64,000 bases of DNA from positions 9,901,501 through 9,965,500 of the forward strand of contig NZ_CP109444.1 in the NCBI RefSeq assembly GCF_036227225.1. Direction: 5' to 3'. This DNA comes from Streptomyces sp. NBC_01478 (GTDB taxonomy: Bacteria; Actinomycetota; Actinomycetes; Streptomycetales; Streptomycetaceae). The notes under the pieces are model-generated. The model was not told the origin of the DNA. It saw only the letters and a program-made list of their open reading frames with translations, and searched no databases. The position numbers and the translations under genes are program-made. Numbering within the stretch: position 1 is the stretch's first letter; the number at the start of each line of letters is the position of its first letter. This document shows positions 1-8,393 of this stretch, piece by piece.

Positions 1-689
1 ACGTCCTGCATGTCGACGTCCTTGGGGGCCGATTCCAGCAGCACGTCGAGGGTCTCGCGCAGCAGCTTCAGCGTGCGCGGCACGATCATCAGGCCGATGG
101 CGAGCGAGGCGATCGGGTCGGCCGCCTGCCAGCCCGTGGTCAGGATCACCACGGCCGAGATGATCACCGCGAGGGAGCCCAGCGCGTCCGCGGCGACCTC
201 CAGGAACGCGCCCCGCACGTTCAGGCTCTCCTTCTGGCCGCGCACCAGCAGCGTGAGGGAGATCATGTTCGCGACCAGGCCGATCAGGCCGAACACGATG
301 GTCAGCCCGCCCTCGGTGTCGGCGGGTGTGACGAACCGCTGGACCGCCTCGTACAGGACGTAGCTGCCGACGCCGAGCAGCAGCAGACAGTTGGCGAGCG
401 CGGCGAGGATCTCCGCGCGGGCGTAGCCGAAGGTGCGGTTGCCGACGGCCGGCCGGTTCGCGAAGTGGATCGCGAGCAGCGCCATGCCGAGGCCCAGCGC
501 GTCCGTCGCCATGTGGGCCGCGTCCGCGATGAGCGCGAGGGAGTCCGCGAGCAGTCCGCCGACGACCTCGACCACCATCACGGTGATCGTGATCCCCAGC
601 GCGACCCGCAGCCTGCCCCGGTACGCCGCCGCAGCCGTACCGGTGACGGGCGCGTCGTGGGAATGCCCGTGATCGTGCCCTGCCCCCAT
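1..689 (-). CDS. Cation diffusion facilitator (CDF) efflux transporter, 3' end outside window
   Basis: This is a membrane antiporter expected to export divalent metal ions in exchange for protons. Only the first ~229 residues are inside the window; the gene runs off the left edge. The ATG at 687-689 gives a His-rich N-terminus (MGAGHDHGHSHD) followed by at least five hydrophobic segments. The TM2 metal site reads HMATD (inside ADAAHMATDALG). The TM5 site reads EVAAD, with Glu where many CzcD/ZnT members have His, so metal preference cannot be assumed. The family call is secure from these motifs; the substrate is not known. Transcription is away from the galE-like gene, behind its terminator. 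Confidence 0.88.
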   Translation of the reverse strand, partial: MGAGHDHGHSHDAPVTGTAAAAYRGRLRVALGITITVMVVEVVGGLLADSLALIADAAHMATDALGLGMALLAIHFANRPAVGNRTFGYARAEILAALANCLLLLGVGSYVLYEAVQRFVTPADTEGGLTIVFGLIGLVANMISLTLLVRGQKESLNVRGAFLEVAADALGSLAVIISAVVILTTGWQAADPIASLAIGLMIVPRTLKLLRETLDVLLESAPKDVDMQD

Positions 690-780
690 GGGAAGCCGCC
701 CTCCTGATTACTGCCCGGAACCACAGTGAACTACGGGTGGGGGGTATCGGGCAACGCGGCACTGAACACCGTTGTCATGT

Positions 781-815
781 GCCCTGACCTGCGCAAACAA
801 ATCGCAGGTCAGGGC
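781..815 (-). terminator. Hairpin terminator downstream of the galE-like gene
   Basis: A perfect 13-bp inverted repeat (GCCCTGACCTGCG at 781-793 and its complement at 803-815) encloses a 9-base loop. It starts 10 bases after the stop codon of the epimerase gene on the minus strand and precedes the transporter gene, so it should insulate the two. There is no long T run, as is common in Streptomyces. Confidence 0.8.
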
Positions 816-824
816 AGCCTAACT

Positions 825-1796
825 TCACATGGTGTGGTGGAGTCGCCATCCTTGCCACGCCGAGTCGACCATCTCCCGCACCCCGCGCCGAGCCGTCCAT
901 CCCAGTTCCGCGGCGGCCCGCTCGGCGGAGGCGACCGCGCGCGGCGCGTCCCCCGGACGCCGGCCCTCGACGACGGCCGGCCGCCGGTCACCGGTGACCT
1001 CACCGACGGCCGTGACCAGCTCGCGGACCGAAACCCCTTGCCCGCGGCCGATGTTGACCGTCAGGTCCCCCTTCACGCCGCCGTCGGACAGCCGCCGGGC
1101 CGCCGCCAGATGTGCCTCCGCGAGATCGGCGACATGGATGTAGTCGCGGACGCAGGTGCCGTCCGGGGTCGGATAGTCGTCGCCGAAGATCCGCGGGGCC
1201 TCGTCGCGGGTGAGCCGGTCGAAGACCATGGGGACGATGTTGAAGACACCCGTGTCGGCCAGCTCGGGTGCGGCGGCGCCCGCCACGTTGAAGTAGCGCA
1301 GGCACACCGTCGCGATGCCGTGCGCCGCGCCCGCCGCCCGGACCAGCCACTCGCCGGTGAGCTTGGTCTCGCCGTACGGGTTCACGGGCGCGCACGGGGT
1401 GTCCTCCGTGATCAGGTCGACGCCCGGGTCGCCGTAGACCGCCGCCGAGGACGAGAACACGAACCGCTCGACGCCGGCGTCCGCGACCGCGTCCAGGAGG
1501 GTCGCCAGGCCGCCCACGTTCTCCCGGTAGTAGTACGTCGGCCGCGCCACGGACTCGGCGACCTGCTTGCGCGCCGCGAGATGCACGACCCCCGTCACCC
1601 CGTGCTCGGCGAACACCCGCTTCAGCAGGCCGCCGTCCAGGGAGGAGCCGCGGACGAGCGGGACCGTCGCCGGGAGGCGCGCGGGGTTCCCCGCCGAGAG
1701 GTCGTCCAGGGCGACGACCCGCTCCCCGGCGTCCGCCATCGCCCGTGCCACATGCGCCCCGATGTATCCGGCTCCGCCGGTGATCAGCCATGTCAT
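825..1796 (-). CDS. galE: NAD-dependent UDP-glucose 4-epimerase-like protein (GalE family)
   Basis: This is an extended short-chain dehydrogenase that would interconvert UDP-glucose and UDP-galactose (or a related UDP-sugar) in the cytoplasm. The 323-residue product has the nucleotide-binding motif TGGAGYIG at the N-terminus, the SSAAVYG segment with the catalytic Ser/Thr region, and the catalytic pair in NPYGETK (YxxxK). The start chosen is the ATG at 1794-1796 because AGGGTGA lies 6-7 bases upstream; an ATG two codons earlier (1800-1802) sits directly on that site. The gene is followed by a strong hairpin. A UDP-sugar role would fit the glycosyltransferase operon next door, but the genes are divergent and the exact substrate is inferred. 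Confidence 0.85.
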   Translation of the reverse strand: MTWLITGGAGYIGAHVARAMADAGERVVALDDLSAGNPARLPATVPLVRGSSLDGGLLKRVFAEHGVTGVVHLAARKQVAESVARPTYYYRENVGGLATLLDAVADAGVERFVFSSSAAVYGDPGVDLITEDTPCAPVNPYGETKLTGEWLVRAAGAAHGIATVCLRYFNVAGAAAPELADTGVFNIVPMVFDRLTRDEAPRIFGDDYPTPDGTCVRDYIHVADLAEAHLAAARRLSDGGVKGDLTVNIGRGQGVSVRELVTAVGEVTGDRRPAVVEGRRPGDAPRAVASAERAAAELGWTARRGVREMVDSAWQGWRLHHTM

Positions 1797-2072
1797 GGGC
1801 ATTCACCCTATGCCGATACGGAGAGACCCTCCGCAATGTCCCGCGATGCCCGGTCTGACCGGTGCGGTTTGTCGGCCGGGCCCCGAATCCCTGATGATGA
1901 TCTCGGCGGAGGCGCCTGCAGACCCTGTTGATCAGGCCATGAACGGCCGGTGAACACGGGCTGGAAAGCATCCGATAGCCTCTGCCGACATGCCGCCCGG
2001 GTGCCACCCGAAGGGCGCCACCACCATGCACATGACCGGCGCCCGACGTCGGCACCCAGGGAGTGAGTTCGG

Positions 2073-3857
2073 TTGCCGACCGCCATCCTCACCGGCTCGC
2101 CGGCCCCCGGATCGTCGATCGAGGGCGATCTGCGGTCGCTCGGCTTCGACGTCCGGACCGCCGCCGACACCACCGAGGCGGAGTCACTCCTCGCGGCGGT
2201 CCCCGGTGACCAGCGGGTCGCCGTCGTGGACGCCCGCTTCGTGGGCCACCTGCACGCGCTGCGCCTCGGCCTCACCGACCCGCGCTTCCCGCTCGCCGCG
2301 GTACCGGGCGCCGTCACCGCGCAGCCGGCCGGCCGCCAGGCCCTGACCCGAGCGGTCGCCCGCGAGCACTCGGCAGGCACCGGCACGACCCTCCTCGGCA
2401 GCCTCGCCGACCGCGTCGTCACCGCCCTCGACGCCGACGGCTGCGCCGTGCACCGCCCCGAGCTGGGCAGCCTCGTCGCCACCGTCCCCGCCGACCCGCA
2501 GGCCCGCAACGAGGCACGTCAGGCCGTCACCGCCGTGGACGACGAGGCCGTACGCCTGAAGTCGGCGGTGAAGTCCCGCGACGGCTTCTTCACCACCCAC
2601 TTCATCAGCCCGTACTCCCGCTACATCGCGCGCTGGTGCGCCCGCCACGGCCTCACCCCGAACCAGGTCACCACCGCCTCCCTGCTCACCGCGATCGTCG
2701 CGGCGGGCTGCGCGGCCACCGGCACCCGCGGCGGCTATGTCGTGGCCGGCGTGCTGCTCCTCTTCTCCTTCGTCCTCGACTGCGTCGACGGACAGATCGC
2801 CCGCTACGCCCTGAAGTACTCCACGCTCGGCGCCTGGCTCGACGCCACCTTCGACCGCGCCAAGGAGTACGCCTACTACGCCGGCCTCGCGCTGGGGGCG
2901 GCCCGGGGCGGCGACGACGTATGGGCCCTGGCCCTCGGCGCGATGATCCTCCAGACCTGCCGGCACGTCGTGGACTTCTCGTTCAACGAGGCCAACCACG
3001 ACGCCACCGCCAACACCAGCCCCACCGCCGCCCTCTCCGACAAGCTCGACAGCGTCGGCTGGACGGTCTGGGTGCGCCGGATGATAGTGCTGCCCATCGG
3101 CGAACGATGGGCGATGATCGCCGTCCTCACGGCCGCGACGACCCCCCGGATCACCTTCTACGTCCTTCTCGTCGGCTGTGCCTTCGCGGCGACGTACACG
3201 ACGGCGGGCCGGGTGCTGCGCTCGCTGACCCGGAAGGCGGAGCGGACGGACCGGGCCGCGCAGGCGCTGGCGGACCTCGCCGACAACGGACCGCTCGCGT
3301 CGCTCGTCGCCCGCGTGAGCCCCGGCCGCCTCGGCGCACCGTTCCTGATCGCGCTCGCGGGCACCGCCGTCCTCACCGTGTCCCTCTTCTCCGGGGTCAC
3401 CTGGGCCCCCGTGGCGGGCGCCTTCGTCTACGCGGTCACCGCCGGCCAGGCCCTGTCCCGCCCCCTCAAGGGCGCCCTCGACTGGCTGGTCCCCCCGCTC
3501 TTCCGGGCGGCCGAATACTGCACGGTCCTGATCCTCGCGGTTAAAGCGGAGGTAAACGGAGCCCTTCCAGCGGCTTTCGGCCTGGTGGCCGCCGTCGCCT
3601 ACCATCACTACGACACGGTGTACCGCATCCGCGGCAACGCCGGGGCGCCCCCGGCCTGGCTGGTGCGCGCCATAGGGGGGCACGAAGGGCGGACGCTGCT
3701 CGTCACCGTTCTCGCCGCCGCGCTCACCGCGTCGCAGTTCACGGTCGCGCTCACGGCCCTCGCCGTGGCCGTGGCCCTGCTGGTGCTCCTCGAGAGCATC
3801 CGCTTCTGGGTGTCCGCAGGGGCACCCGCCGTACACGATGAAGGAGAACCCGCATGA
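2073..3857 (+). CDS. CDP-alcohol phosphatidyltransferase with extra N- and C-terminal regions (DUF5941-type protein)
   Basis: This is a 594-residue membrane enzyme expected to transfer a phospho-alcohol from a CDP-activated donor to an acceptor alcohol. Residues ~1-165 form a soluble region of unknown role. Residues ~185-400 carry the complete CDP-alcohol transferase signature (DxxDGxxAR, then G and two Asp at the canonical spacing, in LDCVDGQIARYALKY and AWLDATFD). The last ~180 residues are several membrane segments that I associate with the DUF5941 domain. It starts at TTG 2073, preceded by GGGAGTGA. Its stop overlaps the next gene as ATGA. It is much longer than ordinary family members (~200-260 residues). 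The donor and acceptor are unknown; the neighbours suggest a CDP-polyol. Confidence 0.82.
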   Translation: MPTAILTGSPAPGSSIEGDLRSLGFDVRTAADTTEAESLLAAVPGDQRVAVVDARFVGHLHALRLGLTDPRFPLAAVPGAVTAQPAGRQALTRAVAREHSAGTGTTLLGSLADRVVTALDADGCAVHRPELGSLVATVPADPQARNEARQAVTAVDDEAVRLKSAVKSRDGFFTTHFISPYSRYIARWCARHGLTPNQVTTASLLTAIVAAGCAATGTRGGYVVAGVLLLFSFVLDCVDGQIARYALKYSTLGAWLDATFDRAKEYAYYAGLALGAARGGDDVWALALGAMILQTCRHVVDFSFNEANHDATANTSPTAALSDKLDSVGWTVWVRRMIVLPIGERWAMIAVLTAATTPRITFYVLLVGCAFAATYTTAGRVLRSLTRKAERTDRAAQALADLADNGPLASLVARVSPGRLGAPFLIALAGTAVLTVSLFSGVTWAPVAGAFVYAVTAGQALSRPLKGALDWLVPPLFRAAEYCTVLILAVKAEVNGALPAAFGLVAAVAYHHYDTVYRIRGNAGAPPAWLVRAIGGHEGRTLLVTVLAAALTASQFTVALTALAVAVALLVLLESIRFWVSAGAPAVHDEGEPA

Positions 3858-4606
3858 TCGGCCTCGTGCTGGCGGCCGGCGCCGGACGGCGTCTGCGCCC
3901 CTACACCGACAGCCTTCCCAAGGCTCTGGTGCCGGTGGGGCCCGCGGGCATAGAGGGCGAACCCACGGTCCTGGACCTGACGCTGGGCAACTTCGCCGAG
4001 ATCGGTCTGACCGAGGTCGCGATCATCGTCGGCTACCGCAAGGAAGCCGTCTACGACCGCAAGGCGGCCCTGGAGCAGAAGTACGGCCTGAAGCTCACCC
4101 TCATCGACAACGACAAGGCCGAGGAGTGGAACAACGCCTACTCCCTCTGGTGCGGACGTGACGCCCTCAAGGACGGCGTGATCCTCGCCAACGGCGACAC
4201 CGTCCACCCGGTCTCGGTCGAGAAGACGCTGCTGGCCGCCCGCGGCGACGGCAAGAAGATCATCCTCGCGCTGGACACCGTCAAGTCCCTTGCGGACGAG
4301 GAGATGAAGGTCGTCGTCGACCCCGCCAAGGGCATGACGAAGATCACCAAGCTGATGGACCCCGCCGAGGCGACGGGTGAGTACATCGGCGTCACCCTCA
4401 TCGAGGGCGACGCCACCCTCGAACTGGCCGACGCGCTGAAGACGGTGTGGGAGACCGACCCGCAGCAGTTCTACGAGCACGGCTACCAGGAGCTCGTCAA
4501 CCGCGGCTTCCGGATCGACGTGGCCCCGATCGGCGACGTCAAGTGGGTCGAGATCGACAACCACGAGGATCTGGCCAAGGGGCGTGAGATCGCGTGCCTG
4601 TACTGA
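3854..4606 (+). CDS. Sugar/choline-phosphate-type cytidylyltransferase (NTP-transferase fold)
   Basis: This is a 250-residue cytoplasmic nucleotidyltransferase. The N-terminus LVLAAGAGRRLRPYT followed by PKALVPV is the signature G-x-G-x-R...K loop of sugar-1-phosphate and phosphocholine cytidylyl/uridylyltransferases. LANGDT holds the conserved metal-binding Asp. It overlaps the upstream transferase gene by 4 bases (ATGA) and the downstream dehydrogenase by 13 bases, so the three are translationally coupled. The inferred role is to make the CDP-alcohol donor for the two CDP-alcohol transferases of the operon. Nucleotide and alcohol specificity cannot be read from the sequence; inositol-1-phosphate cytidylyltransferases belong to the same superfamily and are an alternative. 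Confidence 0.82.
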   Translation: MIGLVLAAGAGRRLRPYTDSLPKALVPVGPAGIEGEPTVLDLTLGNFAEIGLTEVAIIVGYRKEAVYDRKAALEQKYGLKLTLIDNDKAEEWNNAYSLWCGRDALKDGVILANGDTVHPVSVEKTLLAARGDGKKIILALDTVKSLADEEMKVVVDPAKGMTKITKLMDPAEATGEYIGVTLIEGDATLELADALKTVWETDPQQFYEHGYQELVNRGFRIDVAPIGDVKWVEIDNHEDLAKGREIACLY

Positions 4607-5655
4607 CCCGGCTGATCCCCTCGCCCGTCGTCGTCGACATCCGCCCGGGTGCCCTCGACGACCTGGCCGGCGTCCTCGCCGACCAGCGCATCTCGCACTC
4701 CGGCCGGCTCGCCGTCGCGGTCAGCGGCGGCTCCGGCGCCCGGCTGCGCGCCCGCCTCGAACCCAGCCTGCCCGGCGCCACCTGGTACGAGGTCGGCGGC
4801 GGCACCCTCGACGACGCGATCGAGCTGGCCGGCGAGATGAAGGCCGGTCACTACGACGCGGTCGTGGGCCTCGGCGGCGGCAAGATCATCGACTGCGCCA
4901 AGTTCGCCGCGGCACGCATCGGCCTGCCCCTGGTCGCCGTACCGACGAACCTCGCGCACGACGGCCTGTGCTCGCCCGTCGCCACCCTCGACAACGACGC
5001 GGGGCGCGGCTCCTACGGCGTGCCGAACCCGATCGCCGTCGTCATCGACCTCGACGTCATCCGCGAGGCACCGGTCCGCTTCGTGCGGGCGGGCATCGGG
5101 GACGCGATCTCCAACATCTCCGCGATCGCGGACTGGGAGCTCGCCAACCGCGTCAAGGGCGAGAAGATCGACGGTCTGGCCGCCGCCATGGCCCGCCAGG
5201 CCGGCGAGGCCGTCCTGCGGCACCCGGGCGGGGTCGGCGACAACGCTTTCCTCCAGGTGCTCGCCGAGGCGCTCGTCCTCAGCGGGATCGCCATGTCGGT
5301 GTCGGGCGACTCACGCCCCTCCTCCGGCGCCTGCCACGAGATCAACCACGCCTTCGACCTGCTCTTCCCCAAACGCGCGGCCGCCCACGGCGAGCAGTGC
5401 GGACTGGGCGCGGCCTTCGCGATGTACCTGCGCGGAGCCCACGAGGAATCGGCCTACATGGCCGAGGTGCTGCGCCGGCACGGACTGCCGGTGCTGCCGG
5501 AGGAGATCGGCTTCACGGTGGACGAGTTCGTCCGCGCCGTGGAGTTCGCTCCGGAGACCCGCCCCGGGCGCTACACCATCCTCGAACACCTCGACCTGAA
5601 AACCGACCAGATCAAGGACATCTACACCGACTATGTCAAGGCCATCGGTAGCTGA
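4594..5655 (+). CDS. Glycerol-1-phosphate dehydrogenase-like protein (AraM/EgsA family)
   Basis: This is a 353-residue NAD(P)- and metal-dependent dehydrogenase of the group containing archaeal sn-glycerol-1-phosphate dehydrogenase and bacterial AraM, which reduce dihydroxyacetone phosphate to sn-glycerol-1-phosphate. Supporting motifs are GLGGGKIIDCAKFAA (dinucleotide binding), PTNLAHDGLCSP, and the probable metal ligands Asp in GIGDAISN, His in SGACHEINHAFD and His in AHGEQCG. It starts at GTG 4594, inside the end of the cytidylyltransferase gene. G1P is the backbone isomer used in archaeal lipids and is unusual in Streptomyces, so this gene gives the operon its most distinctive chemistry. 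A different polyol phosphate substrate remains possible. Confidence 0.8.
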   Translation: MPVLTRLIPSPVVVDIRPGALDDLAGVLADQRISHSGRLAVAVSGGSGARLRARLEPSLPGATWYEVGGGTLDDAIELAGEMKAGHYDAVVGLGGGKIIDCAKFAAARIGLPLVAVPTNLAHDGLCSPVATLDNDAGRGSYGVPNPIAVVIDLDVIREAPVRFVRAGIGDAISNISAIADWELANRVKGEKIDGLAAAMARQAGEAVLRHPGGVGDNAFLQVLAEALVLSGIAMSVSGDSRPSSGACHEINHAFDLLFPKRAAAHGEQCGLGAAFAMYLRGAHEESAYMAEVLRRHGLPVLPEEIGFTVDEFVRAVEFAPETRPGRYTILEHLDLKTDQIKDIYTDYVKAIGS

Positions 5656-6412
5656 ACTCCGTCCCGTCGTCCACCCCGCAGGGGTGAAGGACCGGCGCAG
5701 CGGTGAGCACTGGATGGGACGCCTCTACATGCGTGAGGTGTCCCTGCGGGTGGACCGCTACCTGGTGAACACCAGGGTCTCGCCCAACCAGCTCACGTAC
5801 CTGATGACCGTCTTCGGCGTACTCGCCGCCCCGGCGCTGCTGGTGCCGGGGATCACGGGCGCCGTGCTCGGCGTGGTGTGCGTCCAGATGTACCTGCTGC
5901 TGGACTGCGTCGACGGCGAGATCGCCCGCTGGCGCAAGCAGTACTCCCTTGCAGGGGTCTACCTCGACCGGGTCGGTGCCTATCTGACCGACGCCGCCGT
6001 GCTCGTCGGCTTCGGGCTGCGCGCCGCCGACCTGTGGGGCAGCGGCCGCATCGACTGGCTGTGGGCCTTCCTCGGGACGCTGGCCGCGCTCGGCGCGATC
6101 CTGATCAAGGCAGAGACCGACCTGGTCGGGGTGGCCCGCCACCAGACCGGCAAGGCCCCGGTCCAGGAGTCCGCGGCCGAGATGCGCTCCTCCGGGATGG
6201 CGCTGGCCCGCCGGGCCGCCGCCGCCTTCAAGTTCCACCGGCTGATCCTCGGCATCGAGGCGTCGCTGCTGATCCTGGTCCTCGCGATCGTGGACCAGAT
6301 GCGCGGCGATCTGTTCTACTCGCGGCTCGGCGTCGCCGTACTGGCCGGCATCGCGCTGCTCCAGACCCTGCTGCACCTGGTGTCGATCCTCGCGTCGAGC
6401 AGGCTGAAGTGA
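5633..6412 (+). CDS. Second CDP-alcohol phosphatidyltransferase, catalytic motif degenerate
   Basis: This is a 259-residue integral membrane protein with about five or six hydrophobic segments, of the CDP-alcohol phosphatidyltransferase family. The signature DCVDGEIARWRKQYSLAG is intact through the first three Asp residues (DxxDGxxAR-x8-G-xxx-D). The fourth position, normally the catalytic Asp, is Ala (LDRVGAYLTD). It may be a non-catalytic partner, a dimerisation subunit of the larger transferase, or an enzyme with a shifted base (an Asp lies four residues further on). Its ATG lies 23 bases inside the end of the dehydrogenase gene. Its stop overlaps the glycosyltransferase start as GTGA. Confidence 0.8.
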   Translation: MSRPSVAELRPVVHPAGVKDRRSGEHWMGRLYMREVSLRVDRYLVNTRVSPNQLTYLMTVFGVLAAPALLVPGITGAVLGVVCVQMYLLLDCVDGEIARWRKQYSLAGVYLDRVGAYLTDAAVLVGFGLRAADLWGSGRIDWLWAFLGTLAALGAILIKAETDLVGVARHQTGKAPVQESAAEMRSSGMALARRAAAAFKFHRLILGIEASLLILVLAIVDQMRGDLFYSRLGVAVLAGIALLQTLLHLVSILASSRLK

Positions 6413-7290
6413 ACGGCATGAAGGTCGGCGCGGTGATCATCACCATGGGCAACCGCCCCGACGAACTGCGGGCGCTGCTCGACTCGGTCGCCAAGCAGGA
6501 CGGCGACCGGGTCGAGGCGGTCGTGGTCGGCAACGGCTCGCCCGTGCCGGACGTCCCCGAGGGCGTCCGGACCGTGGAACTGCCCGAGAACCTGGGCATC
6601 CCCGGCGGCCGCAACGTCGGCCTGGACGCCTTCGGCCCCTCCGGTCGCGATGTCGACATAGTGATGTTCCTCGACGACGACGGGCTCCTCGCCCAGCACG
6701 ACACCGCCGAGCTGTGCCGGCAGGCCTTCGCCGCCGACCCCGAACTCGGCATCATCAGCTTCCGCATCGCCGACCCGGAGACCGGCGTCACCCAGCGCCG
6801 CCATGTCCCGCGCCTGCGCGCCTCGGACCCGATGCGCTCCTCCCGGGTCACCACCTTCCTCGGCGGCGCCAACGCCGTCCGCACGAAGGTCTTCGCCGAG
6901 GTCGGCGGACTCCCGGACGAGTTCTTCTACGCCCATGAGGAGACCGACCTCGCCTGGCGGGCCCTGGACGCGGGCTGGATGATCGACTACCGGTCGGACA
7001 TGGTGCTGTACCACCCCACGACCGCCCCCTCGCGCCACGCGGTCTACCACCGCATGGTCGCCCGCAACCGGGTCTGGCTGGCCCGCCGCAACCTCCCCGC
7101 GCCCCTGGTCCCCGTCTACCTCGGCGTATGGCTGCTGCTCACCCTGCTGCGCCGCCCCTCGCGCCCGGCCCTGCAGGCGTGGTTCGGCGGCTTCAAGGAG
7201 GGCTGGACCACTCCGTGCGGACCGCGCCGGCCCATCCGGTGGCGTACGGTGTGGCGGCTGACCCGACTGGGCCGTCCTCCCGTGATCTGA
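6409..7290 (+). CDS. Family 2 glycosyltransferase (GT-A fold), rhamnosyltransferase-like
   Basis: This is a 293-residue cytoplasmic-face glycosyltransferase. The N-terminus VGAVIITMGNRPDELRALL is the GT2 nucleotide-binding entry, FLDDDG supplies the DxD metal site, and FLGGANAVR with EETDLAWR is the acceptor/catalytic region (ED-type motif as E-E-T-D). A hydrophobic stretch near the C-terminus (VYLGVWLLLTLL) suggests membrane association. The start is GTG 6409, overlapping the upstream stop, with AGG five bases upstream; ATG 6418 is the alternative. Its position between lipid-head-group enzymes and an exporter suggests it decorates the same product before export. Confidence 0.85.
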   Translation: MNGMKVGAVIITMGNRPDELRALLDSVAKQDGDRVEAVVVGNGSPVPDVPEGVRTVELPENLGIPGGRNVGLDAFGPSGRDVDIVMFLDDDGLLAQHDTAELCRQAFAADPELGIISFRIADPETGVTQRRHVPRLRASDPMRSSRVTTFLGGANAVRTKVFAEVGGLPDEFFYAHEETDLAWRALDAGWMIDYRSDMVLYHPTTAPSRHAVYHRMVARNRVWLARRNLPAPLVPVYLGVWLLLTLLRRPSRPALQAWFGGFKEGWTTPCGPRRPIRWRTVWRLTRLGRPPVI

Positions 7291-7385
7291 CAAGCTCGGC
7301 AGGCGCTCGACCGCGTGCTCGGCGCGCACACGCCCCCCGGACCGTATCCGTCGGCGGAGACGTGTCGCGTTCTGTAGCACAATTC

Positions 7386-7449
7386 CGTAAGACGAACGCA
7401 AGACGATCGTAAGACGCATCCGAAGAACCGTAAGACGCATCCGAAGACG
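7386..7449. repeat. Three tandem 21-22-bp repeats in the leader of the ABC exporter genes
   Basis: Units begin at 7386, 7408 and 7429 with CGTAAGACG. Units two and three share 19 identical bases (CGTAAGACGCATCCGAAGA at 7408-7426 and 7429-7447); unit one is diverged. The period is two DNA turns and the array ends 14 bases before the exporter start codon, so it could be an operator array or an mRNA leader structure. Confidence 0.75.
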
Positions 7450-7463
7450 AGGGCTTCCAGACC

Positions 7464-8393
7464 TTGAGTGAGACAACGCACGACGGCTCGGTCGCGGTGA
7501 GTCCGCGTCCGTCGCCCGACGAAGGCCTCACGGCGGCAGAGCTGTCCGCCAAGTACGGGCTGACCGTGAGCGGTGCCCGCCCCGGACTCGCCGAGTACGT
7601 CCGCCAGCTCTGGGGACGCCGGCACTTCATCCTCGCCTTCTCGCAGGCGAAGCTGACGGCCCAGTACAGCCAGGCGAAGCTCGGCCAGCTCTGGCAGGTG
7701 GCCACACCGCTGCTGAACGCGGCCGTGTACTTCTTCATCTTCGGCGTCATCCTGAAGGCCAGCCGGGGCATGCCCCGGGACGTGTACATCCCGTTCCTGG
7801 TCACGGGCGTGTTCGTGTTCACCTTCACGCAGAGCTCGATCATGGCGGGTGTGCGCGCGATCTCCGGCAACCTCGGCCTGGTGCGCGCGCTGCACTTCCC
7901 GCGCGCCTCGCTGCCGATCTCCTTCGCGCTCCAGCAGCTCCAGCAACTGCTGTTCTCGATGCTCGTGCTGTTCCTCATCGTCGTCGGCTTCGGCAGCTAC
8001 CCCAGCCTGTCCTGGCTGCTGATCGTCCCGGTCCTGCTGCTGCAGTTCCTCTTCAACACCGGGCTCGCGCTGATCGTGGCGCGGATGGGCGCCAAGACCC
8101 CGGACCTCGCGCAGTTGATGCCGTTCATCCTGCGCACCTGGATGTACACCTCGGGCGTCATGTTCTCCATCACCACCATCCTGGAGGGCCGCTCCGAGCT
8201 GTTCATCCGCGTCCTGCAGGTGAACCCGGCGGCCATCTACATGGACCTGATGCGCTTCGCGCTCATCGACGGCTACGGCTCCTCGAACCTGCCGCCGCAC
8301 GTGTGGGCCATCGCCGTCTTCTGGGCCGTGGTCCTGTTCGCCGGCGGCTTCGTTTACTTCTGGCAGGCGGAGGAAAGGTACGGCCGTGGCTGA
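7464..8393 (+). CDS. ABC-2 type exporter permease, TagG/Wzm-like
   Basis: This is a 309-residue transmembrane subunit of a polysaccharide/teichoic-acid/glycolipid exporter. After a ~50-residue cytoplasmic N-terminus it has the family signature around LGQLWQVATPLLNAAVYFFIFG, then about six membrane segments. The C-terminal region (LQVNPAAIYMDLMRFALIDG) is typical of TagG/Wzm permeases. The only in-frame start consistent with spacing is TTG 7464. It overlaps the ATPase gene by 8 bases. A 173-base gap with tandem repeats separates it from the glycosyltransferase, so it could have its own promoter, but the synteny argues that it exports the product of the upstream enzymes. Confidence 0.87.
   Translation: MSETTHDGSVAVSPRPSPDEGLTAAELSAKYGLTVSGARPGLAEYVRQLWGRRHFILAFSQAKLTAQYSQAKLGQLWQVATPLLNAAVYFFIFGVILKASRGMPRDVYIPFLVTGVFVFTFTQSSIMAGVRAISGNLGLVRALHFPRASLPISFALQQLQQLLFSMLVLFLIVVGFGSYPSLSWLLIVPVLLLQFLFNTGLALIVARMGAKTPDLAQLMPFILRTWMYTSGVMFSITTILEGRSELFIRVLQVNPAAIYMDLMRFALIDGYGSSNLPPHVWAIAVFWAVVLFAGGFVYFWQAEERYGRG

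Noticed and set aside
732..747. CsoR/RcnR-type metal operator (TACGGGTGGGGGGTAT) before the CDF transporter
   Set aside because: It resembles a GC-rich metal-regulator box, but the two halves are not complementary, and no metal regulator gene is adjacent.
2184..3836. Long minus-strand ORF of 550 codons opposite the DUF5941-type gene
   Set aside because: It is an antisense shadow typical of high-GC genes: Gly/Arg/Glu-rich composition, no domain, and the opposite strand holds a recognisable enzyme.
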